From Actinomycetota bacterium (GTDB lineage: Bacteria > Actinomycetota > Thermoleophilia > Gaiellales > Gaiellaceae): a DNA stretch of 38,121 nt. Positions 8,587-20,855 of this stretch are shown here, piece after piece. The stretch is from NCBI GenBank assembly GCA_013696805.1, contig JACCXX010000050.1:1-38121 (forward strand), written 5' to 3'. Under the pieces are notes generated by a model. The model saw only the letters and a list, made by a program, of their open reading frames with translations, searched no databases and had not been told where the DNA came from. Each line of letters begins with the position of its first letter. Within the stretch, counting starts at the first letter, position 1. The position numbers and the translations under genes were made by a program.

Positions 8587-9092
8587 ACAGCGACCCCACG
8601 AACGTTCATGCAACAGGTTTCCGGCCAGAGTGAGCCGATGTCGGCCAGAACGCCTTCGCCCAGCTCGTAGCCCGGCCGGGCGAGAGCAAACGCCGCGTGC
8701 GCGTGGAGGCACTTGAGCCGCTCGGGACGCCGTGCGCCACCGATTCCGAGCTCGAGTGACGACCCGTCGTCCCGGCCGACCTTGCTGCCCGCGAGCTCTC
8801 GCCTCACATCGCGCTGTTCGCGCGTCGCCCGCTGCAGGCTCTCGGCCAGAGCCGAGTCGGTGGCGACTCGCTCGCTCCAACGCTCGACGCCCCCGGCCGC
8901 CTCCACCCGCGAAACCTCAGCCACGAGGTGTGGGCACGTCAGGTAATACATCGTGGGGAAGGGTTCGTCAGCGTCGTCGTAGGGAGTCTGCTCGGTCACG
9001 GCCGGCATGCCGAACGGGCACCGGACCACCACGCGGTGAAATGCGCGTGGTGGCCGGCCGAGCTGGCGCTCGACGACCGCGCGATCCTCCAT
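8583..9092 (-). CDS. DUF501 family protein
   Basis: MEDRAVVERQLGRPPRAFHRVVVRCPFGMPAVTEQTPYDDADEPFPTMYYLTCPHLVAEVSRVEAAGGVERW..., position immediately after ftsB/divIC as in other actinobacteria. Confidence 0.9.
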   Translation of the reverse strand: MEDRAVVERQLGRPPRAFHRVVVRCPFGMPAVTEQTPYDDADEPFPTMYYLTCPHLVAEVSRVEAAGGVERWSERVATDSALAESLQRATREQRDVRRELAGSKVGRDDGSSLELGIGGARRPERLKCLHAHAAFALARPGYELGEGVLADIGSLWPETCCMNVRGVAV

Positions 9093-9103
9093 GGTCGCGG
9101 ATG

Positions 9104-9457
9104 CTAGCGGCGGTCTCTCCGGGCGGCCCGCCGCGCCTGGGCGCGCCGCCAGGCGTCGATGCCCTTCACGATGAAGAGCCGCTCCCCCGGCTTCACGTAG
9201 CCAAGACGGCGAGCCTCGCGCGCGAGCGCCTCGGGCGTGTCCGCCTCGACGAGCCGCCGCTCCAGCGAGCGTTTCTCCGCACGAAGCGCTTGAACCTCGG
9301 CGGAGCGCCGCTCGAGCACGTCGCGCGTGTCGACGTAGCTCCGCAATGGCTGGTAGTAGAGAAATGCGACGAAGCCGAACACGGCCAGAATCAGCCAGCG
9401 GACGAGAAACCGCCCGCGCGGAATGCGTTTGCGCTGCTTGATACGCCGCTTGGCCAT
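9104..9457 (-). CDS. ftsB: Septum formation initiator, FtsB/DivIC family
   Basis: MAKRRIKQRKRIPRGRFLVRWLILAVFGFVAFLYYQPLRSYVDTRDVLERRSAEVQALRAEKRSLERRL...EALAREARRLGYVKPGERLFIV; TM plus coiled coil plus YVKPGE motif. Confidence 0.88.
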   Translation of the reverse strand: MAKRRIKQRKRIPRGRFLVRWLILAVFGFVAFLYYQPLRSYVDTRDVLERRSAEVQALRAEKRSLERRLVEADTPEALAREARRLGYVKPGERLFIVKGIDAWRRAQARRAARRDRR

Positions 9458-9709
9458 CTCGCCGATGTCGTTCGCGCCCAAGGGTCGGCGTTCCTGCCAC
9501 GCGTCCGCCTTTCGGCACGAAATCGACACCCACGGATGCGGATTTTCTCAATACGATTGCCAGAGGGAGGAGGTCGGGCGCGCCTTAAACAGAGGTGACG
9601 CGGCTATAGATCGCCTCGTGACCGCAAACCAGCCGTGGCCGGAGCCGGGCTCCGCCCGGCGGGAGGCCAAGGTCTTGTCGGCCGACTAGAACTGGAAAGC
9701 AAGGGCGCG

Positions 9710-9735
9710 CACGGGGGAAACCCGTTTCCCCCGTG
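9710..9735. terminator. Perfect 12-bp-stem hairpin downstream of pyk, candidate terminator
   Basis: CACGGGGGAAAC-CC-GTTTCCCCCGTG; 22 nt past the pyk stop on the minus strand. No clear U-tract, so intrinsic termination is unproven. Confidence 0.5.
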
Positions 9736-9757
9736 AAGCGAGCACAGCGAAGCGGCG

Positions 9758-11173
9758 CTAAGCGACGTCGACCTTGATCACGTTCGTAGAGCCCGGCATG
9801 TTCACTGCCGTGCCGGCCGTGATCACGACCAGGTCGCCGGAGTCGATGAGCCCCCGTTCCCGGGCTGCGTTCAGCGACTCCGTCCAGAGATCCTCGACGT
9901 CGACGCATTCACGAACCAGAAGCGGTGTCACCCCCCACTCGATCGCCAGTTGGGACACCGACCTGGGGTGGTGCGTCAGAGCGATGATCGGCTTGTGGGG
10001 CCGCAGCCTGGCGACCGCGGATGCCGTGCGACCAGTGAAGGTCGGGACGAGGAGCGCCTCGGCGCCGAGCGCCTCAGCGAGGTCGCACGCCGCGTTTGAC
10101 ATCGCCTGCCCCACGGTGGGATCGTCGCCTTGCTCCGGAAGCTGGTGCCTGTATCCGAGGGCGGGTTCCACGGCCTTCGCGATCTGATCCATGTACGTAA
10201 CGGCCTCGACCGGGTACTCCCCGATCGCCGTCTCACCCGAGAGCATCAGCGCCGAACTACCGTCGAGGATCGCGTTCGCCACGTCGCTCGCCTCGGCCCT
10301 CGTGGGCTCGGGCAGGTGCACCATCGACTCGAGCATCTGCGTGGCGGTGATCACGGGCTTCGCGCGCTGAAGGCTCGCCAGGATGATCCGCTTCTGGATG
10401 AGCGGGAGGGTCGCGACGCCGATCTCGACGCCGAGATCACCGCGCGCGACCATCACAGCGTCGGTCTCGATCAGAATCGCATCCAGCGCGTCAACCGCTT
10501 CGGCTTTCTCGATCTTGGCGATCACATGCGCCTCGGAGCCGGCCTGGTCGATGAGCGACCGAAGATCGCGAACGTCGGCGGCCGACCGAACGAACGAGAG
10601 CGCCACGAAGTCGATGCCGAGGTCGAGCGCGAACTCGAGGTCGTCCACGTCCTTTTTGGTCAGCGACGGAATCGGCACGGGGACCCCGGGGACGTTCACA
10701 CCCTTGTGCGAGGTCACGACACCGCCATTGACGATGAGGCAATGTGCCCTGCCTGCTTCGACACTCTCGACTCGTAGCCGGATCTGGCCGTCGTTGATCA
10801 GCACCTCGTGCCCGACCTGCAGCACTTCCCCGATCGCCTCCGGAGCGATGGGCAGCTCTCCGTAGCGGGCGGCTTTCTCCGACGCGACGAAGATGTGTTC
10901 TCCGCGCGTAACCGTGATCGGCTCCTCGAGGTCGCCGACCCGCAGCTTCGGTCCCTGGAGATCGGCGATGAGCGCCAGCGGGCGCCCGATCTCGAGCTCC
11001 ACGTCGCGCACCAGCAAAGCGCGTTCCGCGTGCTCCTCGTGCGTCCCGTGTGAGAAGTTGAGGCGGGCAGCGTCCATCCCGGCCCGAGCGAGCGCGAGCA
11101 CGGTCTCCCGCGTCGACGACACGGGGCCGAGTGTCGCGACGATTTTCGTGCGGCGTGGGCTTACTGCCGCCAT
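9758..11173 (-). CDS. pyk: Pyruvate kinase
   Basis: RRTKIVATLGPVSSTRETVLALARAGMDAARLNFSHG..., VMVARGDLGVEIG, KPVITATQMLESM, EASDVANAILDGSSALMLSGETAIGEYPVEAV. Confidence 0.97.
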   Translation of the reverse strand: MAAVSPRRTKIVATLGPVSSTRETVLALARAGMDAARLNFSHGTHEEHAERALLVRDVELEIGRPLALIADLQGPKLRVGDLEEPITVTRGEHIFVASEKAARYGELPIAPEAIGEVLQVGHEVLINDGQIRLRVESVEAGRAHCLIVNGGVVTSHKGVNVPGVPVPIPSLTKKDVDDLEFALDLGIDFVALSFVRSAADVRDLRSLIDQAGSEAHVIAKIEKAEAVDALDAILIETDAVMVARGDLGVEIGVATLPLIQKRIILASLQRAKPVITATQMLESMVHLPEPTRAEASDVANAILDGSSALMLSGETAIGEYPVEAVTYMDQIAKAVEPALGYRHQLPEQGDDPTVGQAMSNAACDLAEALGAEALLVPTFTGRTASAVARLRPHKPIIALTHHPRSVSQLAIEWGVTPLLVRECVDVEDLWTESLNAARERGLIDSGDLVVITAGTAVNMPGSTNVIKVDVA

Positions 11174-11214
11174 GGTCTCAGCCTACCCCGCGCCTCGAAC
11201 GGCACACTGCCGTG

Positions 11215-13998
<2,784 letters not shown>

Positions 13999-14000
13999 CG

Positions 14001-14999
14001 CTACTGCTGCTGCGTGCCGGTCTTGCCGGTCTCGGGCGGCGAGTAGCCGACCTGGTAGGTCGTCTTCTGCGCGAAGTCCTTCTTGATGCCGTCGACCCAC
14101 GCCGTCATCTTCTTCTGCTTCTTCTCCTGCACCAGCTGCTGGCGGATGGCTTCCTTGACGTCCTTGAGCGGCGTCGTCTTCGTCTTCTTGACTGAGCCGA
14201 GCGGCTGAATGATGTGGAACCCGTACTGGGTCTTGACCGGCTTCGAGATCGCCCTGTTGACCAGCGAGAAGGCGGCCTTGTCGAAAGGTGGAACGGTCTG
14301 GCCGCGCGAGATGGTCAGCTTGCCGCCCTGGCCCTTCGAGCTCGGGTCCTGCGAGTACTTCTTGGCGAGGGCTGCGAAGTCGGCGCCACCCTTTAGCTGC
14401 GAGTAGAGCGAGTCGGCGAGCGGCTTCTTCTTAACGAGGATGTGCCGCACGTCGCGCGTTGCCGGCTGAACGTACTGGCTCTTGTTCTTCTTGTAGGTCG
14501 CGTCGATCTCCTTGTCGGTTACCTCGACGCCCTTCGTCACCTCGGCGTAGATCTTCTCCTGGAGCAGCTGGGCACGGATGTCGTCCTTCACCTGCTCCTC
14601 GTCGAGGCCCTGCTGCTTCAACTGCTCCCTGTATTTCTTCTGACTGCCCTTGAAGTACTGCTTCTTGAGCTGAGCCAGGCGGGCATCGACGTCCTTGTCC
14701 TCGACCTTGATGTCGAAGTCGCCGGCCTTCTGCTCGAACTGGGCGCGCTGGACGAGGAACTGCATGGCCTGTCCGCGCAGCGCCTGATACTCCTGCGAGC
14801 CGGGCTTCGGGAAGGCGCGCTTCTGCTGTTTGTAGCTGCCCCGCGCCTGGCTGATCAACTGGTCGAACTCGGACTTGCTGATCGTTTGGTCACCGACAAC
14901 GGCCACAGCGTTCGACGGCACCGCCTTCTCGTCGCCGCCACACCCAGCCAGGCCGAGCGCGGCAAAGGCGAGAAGTGCGATGATCGTAAGCCGTTTCAT
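14001..14999 (-). CDS. SurA/PrsA-like peptidyl-prolyl isomerase lipoprotein
   Basis: MKRLTIIALLAFAALGLAGCGGDEKAV lipobox; SurA-N-like region; parvulin segment RDVRHILVKKKPLADSLYSQLKGGADFAALAKKYSQDPSSKGQGGKLTISRGQTVPPFDKAAFSL...QYGFHIIQPL. Confidence 0.92.
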   Translation of the reverse strand: MKRLTIIALLAFAALGLAGCGGDEKAVPSNAVAVVGDQTISKSEFDQLISQARGSYKQQKRAFPKPGSQEYQALRGQAMQFLVQRAQFEQKAGDFDIKVEDKDVDARLAQLKKQYFKGSQKKYREQLKQQGLDEEQVKDDIRAQLLQEKIYAEVTKGVEVTDKEIDATYKKNKSQYVQPATRDVRHILVKKKPLADSLYSQLKGGADFAALAKKYSQDPSSKGQGGKLTISRGQTVPPFDKAAFSLVNRAISKPVKTQYGFHIIQPLGSVKKTKTTPLKDVKEAIRQQLVQEKKQKKMTAWVDGIKKDFAQKTTYQVGYSPPETGKTGTQQQ

Positions 15000-15027
15000 A
15001 GAAAAGCGCCAAGCGCAGCTCTTGTAT

Positions 15028-18000
15028 TCAAGCTGCCCGGCGCGACTCGAGTATAGCATCGACCAGCCTGATCGCCCCGGTGAAGTTCCCGTCGCGCAGG
15101 GAAACCTCCTTGCTCCCGGTCGTGTAGATCGCCGTATCCACGCGGTCTCGGAGCTCCCGAAGCTCGTCGGAGCCGAGCACGAGCGGCCCGACGGTCGAAC
15201 GCCCCGAACGAAAGACCAGATAGTCCGCTCCGAGCTGTGCAAGCTTGAGCTTCGCATCCTGGATCGCGAACAGGTTCTCAACCGGCTCGGGCAGCGGGCC
15301 GTAGCGGTCCACCGTGGCCGCTTCGAGTTCGCGCAGCTCGTCCTCGGACTCGCTGAGGGCAAGCCGGCGGTGAAGATCGATCTTCTGCGCCTCCGAGTCG
15401 ATGTAATGCGCGGGCACGTAGGCGTCGATGCGTGCGTCGACGCGGACTGGGCGCCCAACGGTTCGGCGTTGGCCGGAGAGCTCGGCAACCGCCTCGCCGA
15501 GGAGCCCGACGTACAGCTCGAAGCCGAGGGCGGCGAGGTGGCCATGCTGCTCGGCCCCGAGGAGCTCTCCGGCGCCACGGATCTCGAGGTCGCGCATCGC
15601 GATCGCGAACCCGGCGCCGAGCTCCGTGTGGTCGGCCAGCGTCGAGAGGCGGGCTCGCGCCTCGTGGGTGAGGTCCGACGCGTCCGGATAGAGGAGATAC
15701 GAGTGGGCGAGGACGTCGGAGCGGCCGACCCGTCCGCGGATCTGGTAGAGCTGGGCGAGCCCGAGCGCGTCGGCCCGCTCGACGACGAGAGTGTTCGCCT
15801 GTGGGATATCGAGGCCCGACTCGATGATCGTCGTTGAGACGAGAACGTCCGCGTCTCCGCGCAGAAAGCCGAGCATGTGCTGCTCCAGCTCCCGTTCGGG
15901 CATCTGCCCGTGGGCGACGATCAGCCGCAGGCCGGGACACAGCTGCTGCAAGCGCTCGGCGGCTTCCTCGATCGATTCCACACGGTTGTGGAGATAGAAG
16001 GACTGGCCGCCGCGAGCCGTTTCCCGCTCGAGGGCGGTCTTGACGAGCTCCTCGTCGTACTCCCCGACATGGGTGCGGATCGGTCGGCGGCCCTCCGGCG
16101 GCGTCTCGATGACCGAGATGTCCCGCAGGCCCGCGAGCGACATGTGCAGCGTTCGTGGGATCGGCGTTGCCGTCAAGGCGAGCACGTCCACCTCGAGCCG
16201 CAGCGAGCGCAAAAGGTCTTTTTGCGCGACGCCGAAACGCTGCTCCTCGTCGACGATCACGAGGCCGAGCTCCTTCGGGATCACGTCGCGCGAGAGGACA
16301 CGGTGCGTGCCGATCATGAGGTCGACCTTGCCCTCGGCGAAATCTGCGAGCACCAGCTTCACCTCCGCGGGCCGGCGGAAGCGTGAGACCATCTCGACCC
16401 GCACGGGGAAGTCGCGGTAGCGCTCGCGGAAGGTGTTCCAGTGCTGCTGGGCGAGGATGGTCGTCGGAACGAGCATCAGCGTCTGCTTGCCGTTGAGCGC
16501 AACGGCGAACGCTGCCCGAACGGCGACCTCCGTCTTGCCGAAGCCGACGTCGCCACACACGAGGCGATCCATCGGGCGCGGCGCCTCGAGGTCCTCCTTG
16601 ACTGCTTCGATCGCCCGCTGCTGATCCTCCGTCTCCCGGTACGGGAACGAGGCCTCGAGGCGCTCGAGCCACTCCTGGTCGAGGTCGAAGGCGATGCCCG
16701 GAGCCGACTGCCGCTCGGCGTAGAGCCGCAGGAGCTCGCCGGCCAGCTCACGCACACTCACACGCGCGCGCGTCTTCAGCAGATGCCAGGCCTTACCGCC
16801 GAGCTTGGAGAGGGCAGGCGCCTTTCCGTCGACACCGACGTAGCGCGACACCTTTCCCACCTGCTCGTGCGGGACGAAGAGACGGTCGTCTCCGCGAAAG
16901 CCGAGGAGCAGGTAGTCGCGCGTCACCTCGGCGACCTCGCGGGTCTCGAAGCCGAGGAGCTTGCCGATCCCGTGCTCCTCGTGGACGACGTGGTCGCCCG
17001 TACGAAGCTCGGCGAACGACTGGAGCGCGCGACCGACGGAGGGACCGGTCCGGCGGGGGACGCGCTTGCGAAAGACCTGCGTGTCGGGGAGCAGGACGAT
17101 TCCCAGGTCCCGCCAGACGAAGCCTCGCCGGGCCGGGCTGACTGCGAAGAGAAGCTCGGCCTCGGCAGGGAGCTCTTCGCCGGCCTCGATGACCCGCGCC
17201 TCGGCCCGGCGGAGCATCTTCTCGGTGCGGAGAGCTTCGCCGCGATGCGGGAAGGCCACGACGACGCGCTGCCCGGCGCGGACAAAGGCGCGGAGCTCGT
17301 TCTCGGCCTCGGCCAGACCGCGGGCAGCGACGGCAGGCCGCTGCGCCTCGAACGCGAAGGGCTGACCCGAAGGCAGCGGGTCGAGCTCGGAAACCCCCTT
17401 CAGGATCGAGAGCTCCCGCCCGAGCTCTTCTTGCCACACCGCGCGCACCTCATCGGACTGCCAGACGAAATCGGGGCCGCCGGGCACGATGGAAACCAGG
17501 TCACCCGGCGCCGCCCGCAGCTCACCGTCGGCGAGCAGTTGCGGCCCGACGAGATCGACGCGGCGCTCGGCCGCGGGGTAGAGAAGCGCTCCATCGACGG
17601 GGTGAAGTGTTCGCTGGGTGAACGGCGAGAACGCCCGCATGCCCTCGATCTCGTCGCCGAAGAGCTCGATGCGAAGGGGCTCCCGCCCGGTAGTCGGGAA
17701 CACGTCGATCAGGCCGCCGCGAACGGCGAACTGGCCGCGCTCGTCGACCTGCTCGACTCGTTCGTACCCCGCCAGCGCCAGGCGCTCGGCGAGTGAGTCG
17801 AGCCCTGGTTCGTCGCCGGCGGCGAGCGAGATCGGCTCAGGCCGCGCGTTTGGCGGCGGCATGCCTTCGGCGATCGCGGTCGCAGACGCGCAGACGAGAC
17901 CACCCGCAGCGAGCACGTCGAGCGCGCGGGCCCGTTCGCCCACAAGGTGCGGCGGGGGCTCGAGCCCGGACTCCCAGCCGACACCGCGGCTGGGCAGGAG

Positions 18001-18237
18001 CGCGACGCGATCCTCACCGATGAACCAAGCAGCCGCCTCGGCGGCGTCGCGGGCATCGGCGTCCTCGGGCGCGAGAACGAGGAGCGCCCTTTCGAGCCGC
18101 TCGTGCAGCGCGGCGAGGACGAGCGGCAACGCCGGCTCGGACACGCGAGCCCGGGCAGGCAGAGCCTCGATGAAGGCAGTGAGGCGCTCGCTGACAGCGA
18201 GCTCGCGGGCCAGTGGGTTGAGAACGGGACGGTCCAT
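15028..18237 (-). CDS. mfd: Transcription-repair coupling factor
   Basis: HVVHEEHGIGKLLGFE, MDRLVCGDVGFGKTEVAVRAAF, LMLVPTTILAQQHWNTF, LVIVDEEQRFGVAQKD, LTATPIPRTLHMSLAGLRDISVIETPPEGRRPI; ATG at 18237. Confidence 0.98.
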   Translation of the reverse strand: MDRPVLNPLARELAVSERLTAFIEALPARARVSEPALPLVLAALHERLERALLVLAPEDADARDAAEAAAWFIGEDRVALLPSRGVGWESGLEPPPHLVGERARALDVLAAGGLVCASATAIAEGMPPPNARPEPISLAAGDEPGLDSLAERLALAGYERVEQVDERGQFAVRGGLIDVFPTTGREPLRIELFGDEIEGMRAFSPFTQRTLHPVDGALLYPAAERRVDLVGPQLLADGELRAAPGDLVSIVPGGPDFVWQSDEVRAVWQEELGRELSILKGVSELDPLPSGQPFAFEAQRPAVAARGLAEAENELRAFVRAGQRVVVAFPHRGEALRTEKMLRRAEARVIEAGEELPAEAELLFAVSPARRGFVWRDLGIVLLPDTQVFRKRVPRRTGPSVGRALQSFAELRTGDHVVHEEHGIGKLLGFETREVAEVTRDYLLLGFRGDDRLFVPHEQVGKVSRYVGVDGKAPALSKLGGKAWHLLKTRARVSVRELAGELLRLYAERQSAPGIAFDLDQEWLERLEASFPYRETEDQQRAIEAVKEDLEAPRPMDRLVCGDVGFGKTEVAVRAAFAVALNGKQTLMLVPTTILAQQHWNTFRERYRDFPVRVEMVSRFRRPAEVKLVLADFAEGKVDLMIGTHRVLSRDVIPKELGLVIVDEEQRFGVAQKDLLRSLRLEVDVLALTATPIPRTLHMSLAGLRDISVIETPPEGRRPIRTHVGEYDEELVKTALERETARGGQSFYLHNRVESIEEAAERLQQLCPGLRLIVAHGQMPERELEQHMLGFLRGDADVLVSTTIIESGLDIPQANTLVVERADALGLAQLYQIRGRVGRSDVLAHSYLLYPDASDLTHEARARLSTLADHTELGAGFAIAMRDLEIRGAGELLGAEQHGHLAALGFELYVGLLGEAVAELSGQRRTVGRPVRVDARIDAYVPAHYIDSEAQKIDLHRRLALSESEDELRELEAATVDRYGPLPEPVENLFAIQDAKLKLAQLGADYLVFRSGRSTVGPLVLGSDELRELRDRVDTAIYTTGSKEVSLRDGNFTGAIRLVDAILESRRAA

Positions 18238-18247
18238 GACGATTGAC

Positions 18248-18261
18248 GGAACGCGCGTTCC
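18248..18261. promoter_or_regulatory. 14-bp perfect palindrome resembling Gram-positive LexA/DinR box, upstream of mfd
   Basis: GGAACGCGCGTTCC, 10 nt from the mfd ATG; fits GAAC-RNRY-GTTC core. Confidence 0.4.
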
Positions 18262-18360
18262 GCGCGGCCATCGTACTCGCGCGCTTGGGGCTTCCCGGCG
18301 GCGATGCACCTAGTCCCATCCCTAACCCCCACCCACCCACGGGGGCAGGATTGTTGCGGG

Positions 18361-20256
18361 TCAATCCGCGCGGGTCTGTGCCGGATCGGGGTCGAGGTAC
18401 GCACGCGCCTGGAGCGCGAAGAGCTCCGCATAGAGACCGCCTCGCTCCATCAGTTCCTCGTGCGGGCCCTCCTCGACGATCCGCCCTTCGTGGAGCACAT
18501 AGATCCGGTCGGCTGAACGGACGCTCGAGAAGCGATGCGAGATCAGCACGACCGAGCGGCCCTCGAGCAGCTCGCGCATGCGCTCGAAGAGCCGGCTTTC
18601 CGCGCGAGCGTCGAGCGCCGCGGTCGGCTCGTCCAGGATCACGAAAGGGGCGTCACGGAAGAAGGCGCGGGCAAGGGCGACGCGCTGCCACTGCCCGATC
18701 GAGAGGTCGAAGCCACCTGAAAATTCCCGTCCCAGCATCGTCTCGTAGCCCTCGGGCAAGGTCTTGAGAAACTGATCGGCGTCCGCCCGCAACGCTGCCT
18801 CGACGATCGCATCCACGTCGTCGATCCGCTCCCTGCGCCCGAGGCCCACGTTCTCCCGGGCGGGCAGCAGGTACTTCTCGAAGTCCTGAAAAATCACGGC
18901 TATCGAGCGCCGCAGCTCGTCGGCATCGACGTCGGCCAGGTCGGTGTCGTCCCAGAAAATCCGACCCGACTCGGGCCGGTAGAGGCCTGCAAGCATCTTC
19001 GCGAGGGTGGTCTTGCCCGACCCGTTCTCGCCGACCAGGGCGACGATCTCGCCACGCTGGATCTCGAGCGAGACCCGGTCGACCGCCGGCCGGGTCGCAT
19101 CGGGGTACGCGAAGCTGACCTCCTCCGCGGTCAGGCGCTCGAACCCTCGGGGTGCAGGTCGCGTTCCCTCCTCGATCTGATCTCCAAGAGTGAGAAACGA
19201 GGAGTAGTCCCGAATGAAGAGGGTCGCCTCGTACAGCGAGGTCGCGCTCATGTGCAGCCCGCGAAGCCTCCCGGCCAGCTGGTAGAGCCCGAACACTGCC
19301 GCGCCCGTGGCGGCCAGGCTCATTCGCTCCGTCACATAGAGCCACGAGAGCATCCCGATCGTCCCGACGGTCACCCCCGAGGAGGCGACAGAGCCTATGA
19401 GCGACCTCGCGGTCCGGCGACGGGCGAGCGAGCGTAACTCAGCGATGCGCTCGTCGTACAGCCGGTCGTAGCGGCGGCGTAGAAGCGCCGGTAGATCGAA
19501 GGCGCGCACCTCTTTCGCTGCGTTGCGGCTCATGAGCACGTTCCCGAGGTAGTTGCGCTGACGCTCGTTCGGCGTCATCTCACGGCTGAACCGGTAGAGG
19601 TCACGTGTGTTCAGCGAAGCGACGATCCAGAGCGGCACGTAGCCGATGAGGATGAACGGGAGCAGCAGCGGCTGGAGCGCGGCCAGGGCGATGATGATCC
19701 CCACGGCGGTGACGGAAGAGCCGACGATGCCGAGCAGCCCGTTGACGGTCTGGAGCGAGCGGTATTGCCCCTGCGCCCGGGCGCGTTGGAGCCGATCGTA
19801 GAAGTCGGGCGACTCGAACGCGAGCAGGTCGACCCGCGTGGCGACATCGAGCACTCGATCGAGTGCTCGCCTCCCCACGAGCTCGCCGAGCACCCGGCTC
19901 TGCTCGTTCTGGATCGCCTGCGCGAGGTCGAGCGCGACGGTAATCCCGACGAGCGCCGCCAGCACGGGGACGAGCTCGCCGAACGAGACGCTCGACCCCG
20001 CGCCGAGCACGGTGTCGAGAACTTCCTTGCCGATGAACAGCTGCACGGCGACTCCGACCGCCGTCAAGAGCTGCAGCACGGACGTGACGAGGAAGACGTT
20101 GCGCCCCGCACGCCACACAAGTCGCAGCGAGTCCGCAAGAAGCGCGGGGAGATCTCGCCACGTGCCCTGCGACCCCTCGGGGTGCTGCACCTCCCACCAG
20201 GTCCGTCCGCGCCGAGGCCCCGGCTGGGATCCGTCTCCGCGCGCAATCACGTTCAT
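18361..20256 (-). CDS. ABC exporter, fused permease/ATPase (NisT/MsbA-like half transporter)
   Basis: TM domain then IVALVGENGSGKTTLAKMLAGLYRPESGRIFWDD (Walker A), DLSIGQWQRVALARAFFRDAPFVILDEPTAALDA (signature/Walker B). Confidence 0.93.
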   Translation of the reverse strand: MNVIARGDGSQPGPRRGRTWWEVQHPEGSQGTWRDLPALLADSLRLVWRAGRNVFLVTSVLQLLTAVGVAVQLFIGKEVLDTVLGAGSSVSFGELVPVLAALVGITVALDLAQAIQNEQSRVLGELVGRRALDRVLDVATRVDLLAFESPDFYDRLQRARAQGQYRSLQTVNGLLGIVGSSVTAVGIIIALAALQPLLLPFILIGYVPLWIVASLNTRDLYRFSREMTPNERQRNYLGNVLMSRNAAKEVRAFDLPALLRRRYDRLYDERIAELRSLARRRTARSLIGSVASSGVTVGTIGMLSWLYVTERMSLAATGAAVFGLYQLAGRLRGLHMSATSLYEATLFIRDYSSFLTLGDQIEEGTRPAPRGFERLTAEEVSFAYPDATRPAVDRVSLEIQRGEIVALVGENGSGKTTLAKMLAGLYRPESGRIFWDDTDLADVDADELRRSIAVIFQDFEKYLLPARENVGLGRRERIDDVDAIVEAALRADADQFLKTLPEGYETMLGREFSGGFDLSIGQWQRVALARAFFRDAPFVILDEPTAALDARAESRLFERMRELLEGRSVVLISHRFSSVRSADRIYVLHEGRIVEEGPHEELMERGGLYAELFALQARAYLDPDPAQTRAD

Positions 20257-20261
20257 GGCAG

Positions 20262-20855
20262 TTAGTTGTACCGGGCTTGTGTCTCCTCGAGCCCGTCGCG
20301 GGCGAGCACCTCGACCGCGTCTGCGGCACGACCGACGAGCGCATCGACGTCGAACTCGGGCCCGAACTCCGACAGCACGTAGTCGGCGACGGGGCGCGGA
20401 TCGCCCCGCTCGGGACGGCCGACCCCGACACGTAGACGCAGGAAATCCTGGCTTCCGAGCGCGGAGGCGATCGAGCGCAGGCCGTTGTGGCCCGCCAGTC
20501 CCCCGCCGAGCCGAGCTTGCAGGCGACCGGGCACGAGGTCGACGTCGTCGTGGACGACCAGCAGATCCTCCGGCTCGACCTTGAAGAATCGTCTCGCGGC
20601 TCCGACCGACTTGCCGGAGACGTTCATATACGTCTCGGGCTTCAGGATCCCGACCCGCAGCTCCTCGATCCGGACCTCGGCAAGCTGGCCGCTGAACTTG
20701 GAGCGGAAGGCACCGTCGTGCCGGCGCGCGAGCTCGTCGGCGACGAGGAAGCCCATGTTGTGTCGGCTCCGCGCGTATCCCGCTCCTGGGTTCCCGAGAC
20801 CCGCGACGAGCAGGTCGAGCGTCGAGGCGTGCTCGCCCCGACGGAAAAGACGCAT
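20262..20855 (-). CDS. pth: Peptidyl-tRNA hydrolase
   Basis: LLVAGLGNPGAGYARSRHNMGFLVADELARR, LKPETYMNVSGKSV, DLLVVHDDVDLVPGRLQARLGGGLAGHNGLRSIASALGSQDFLRLRVGVGRP. Confidence 0.97.
   Translation of the reverse strand: MRLFRRGEHASTLDLLVAGLGNPGAGYARSRHNMGFLVADELARRHDGAFRSKFSGQLAEVRIEELRVGILKPETYMNVSGKSVGAARRFFKVEPEDLLVVHDDVDLVPGRLQARLGGGLAGHNGLRSIASALGSQDFLRLRVGVGRPERGDPRPVADYVLSEFGPEFDVDALVGRAADAVEVLARDGLEETQARYN

Noticed and set aside
16441-17796. 451-aa plus-strand ORF antisense to mfd
   Set aside because: Antisense shadow of mfd; no recognisable domain, composition typical of a reverse high-GC frame.
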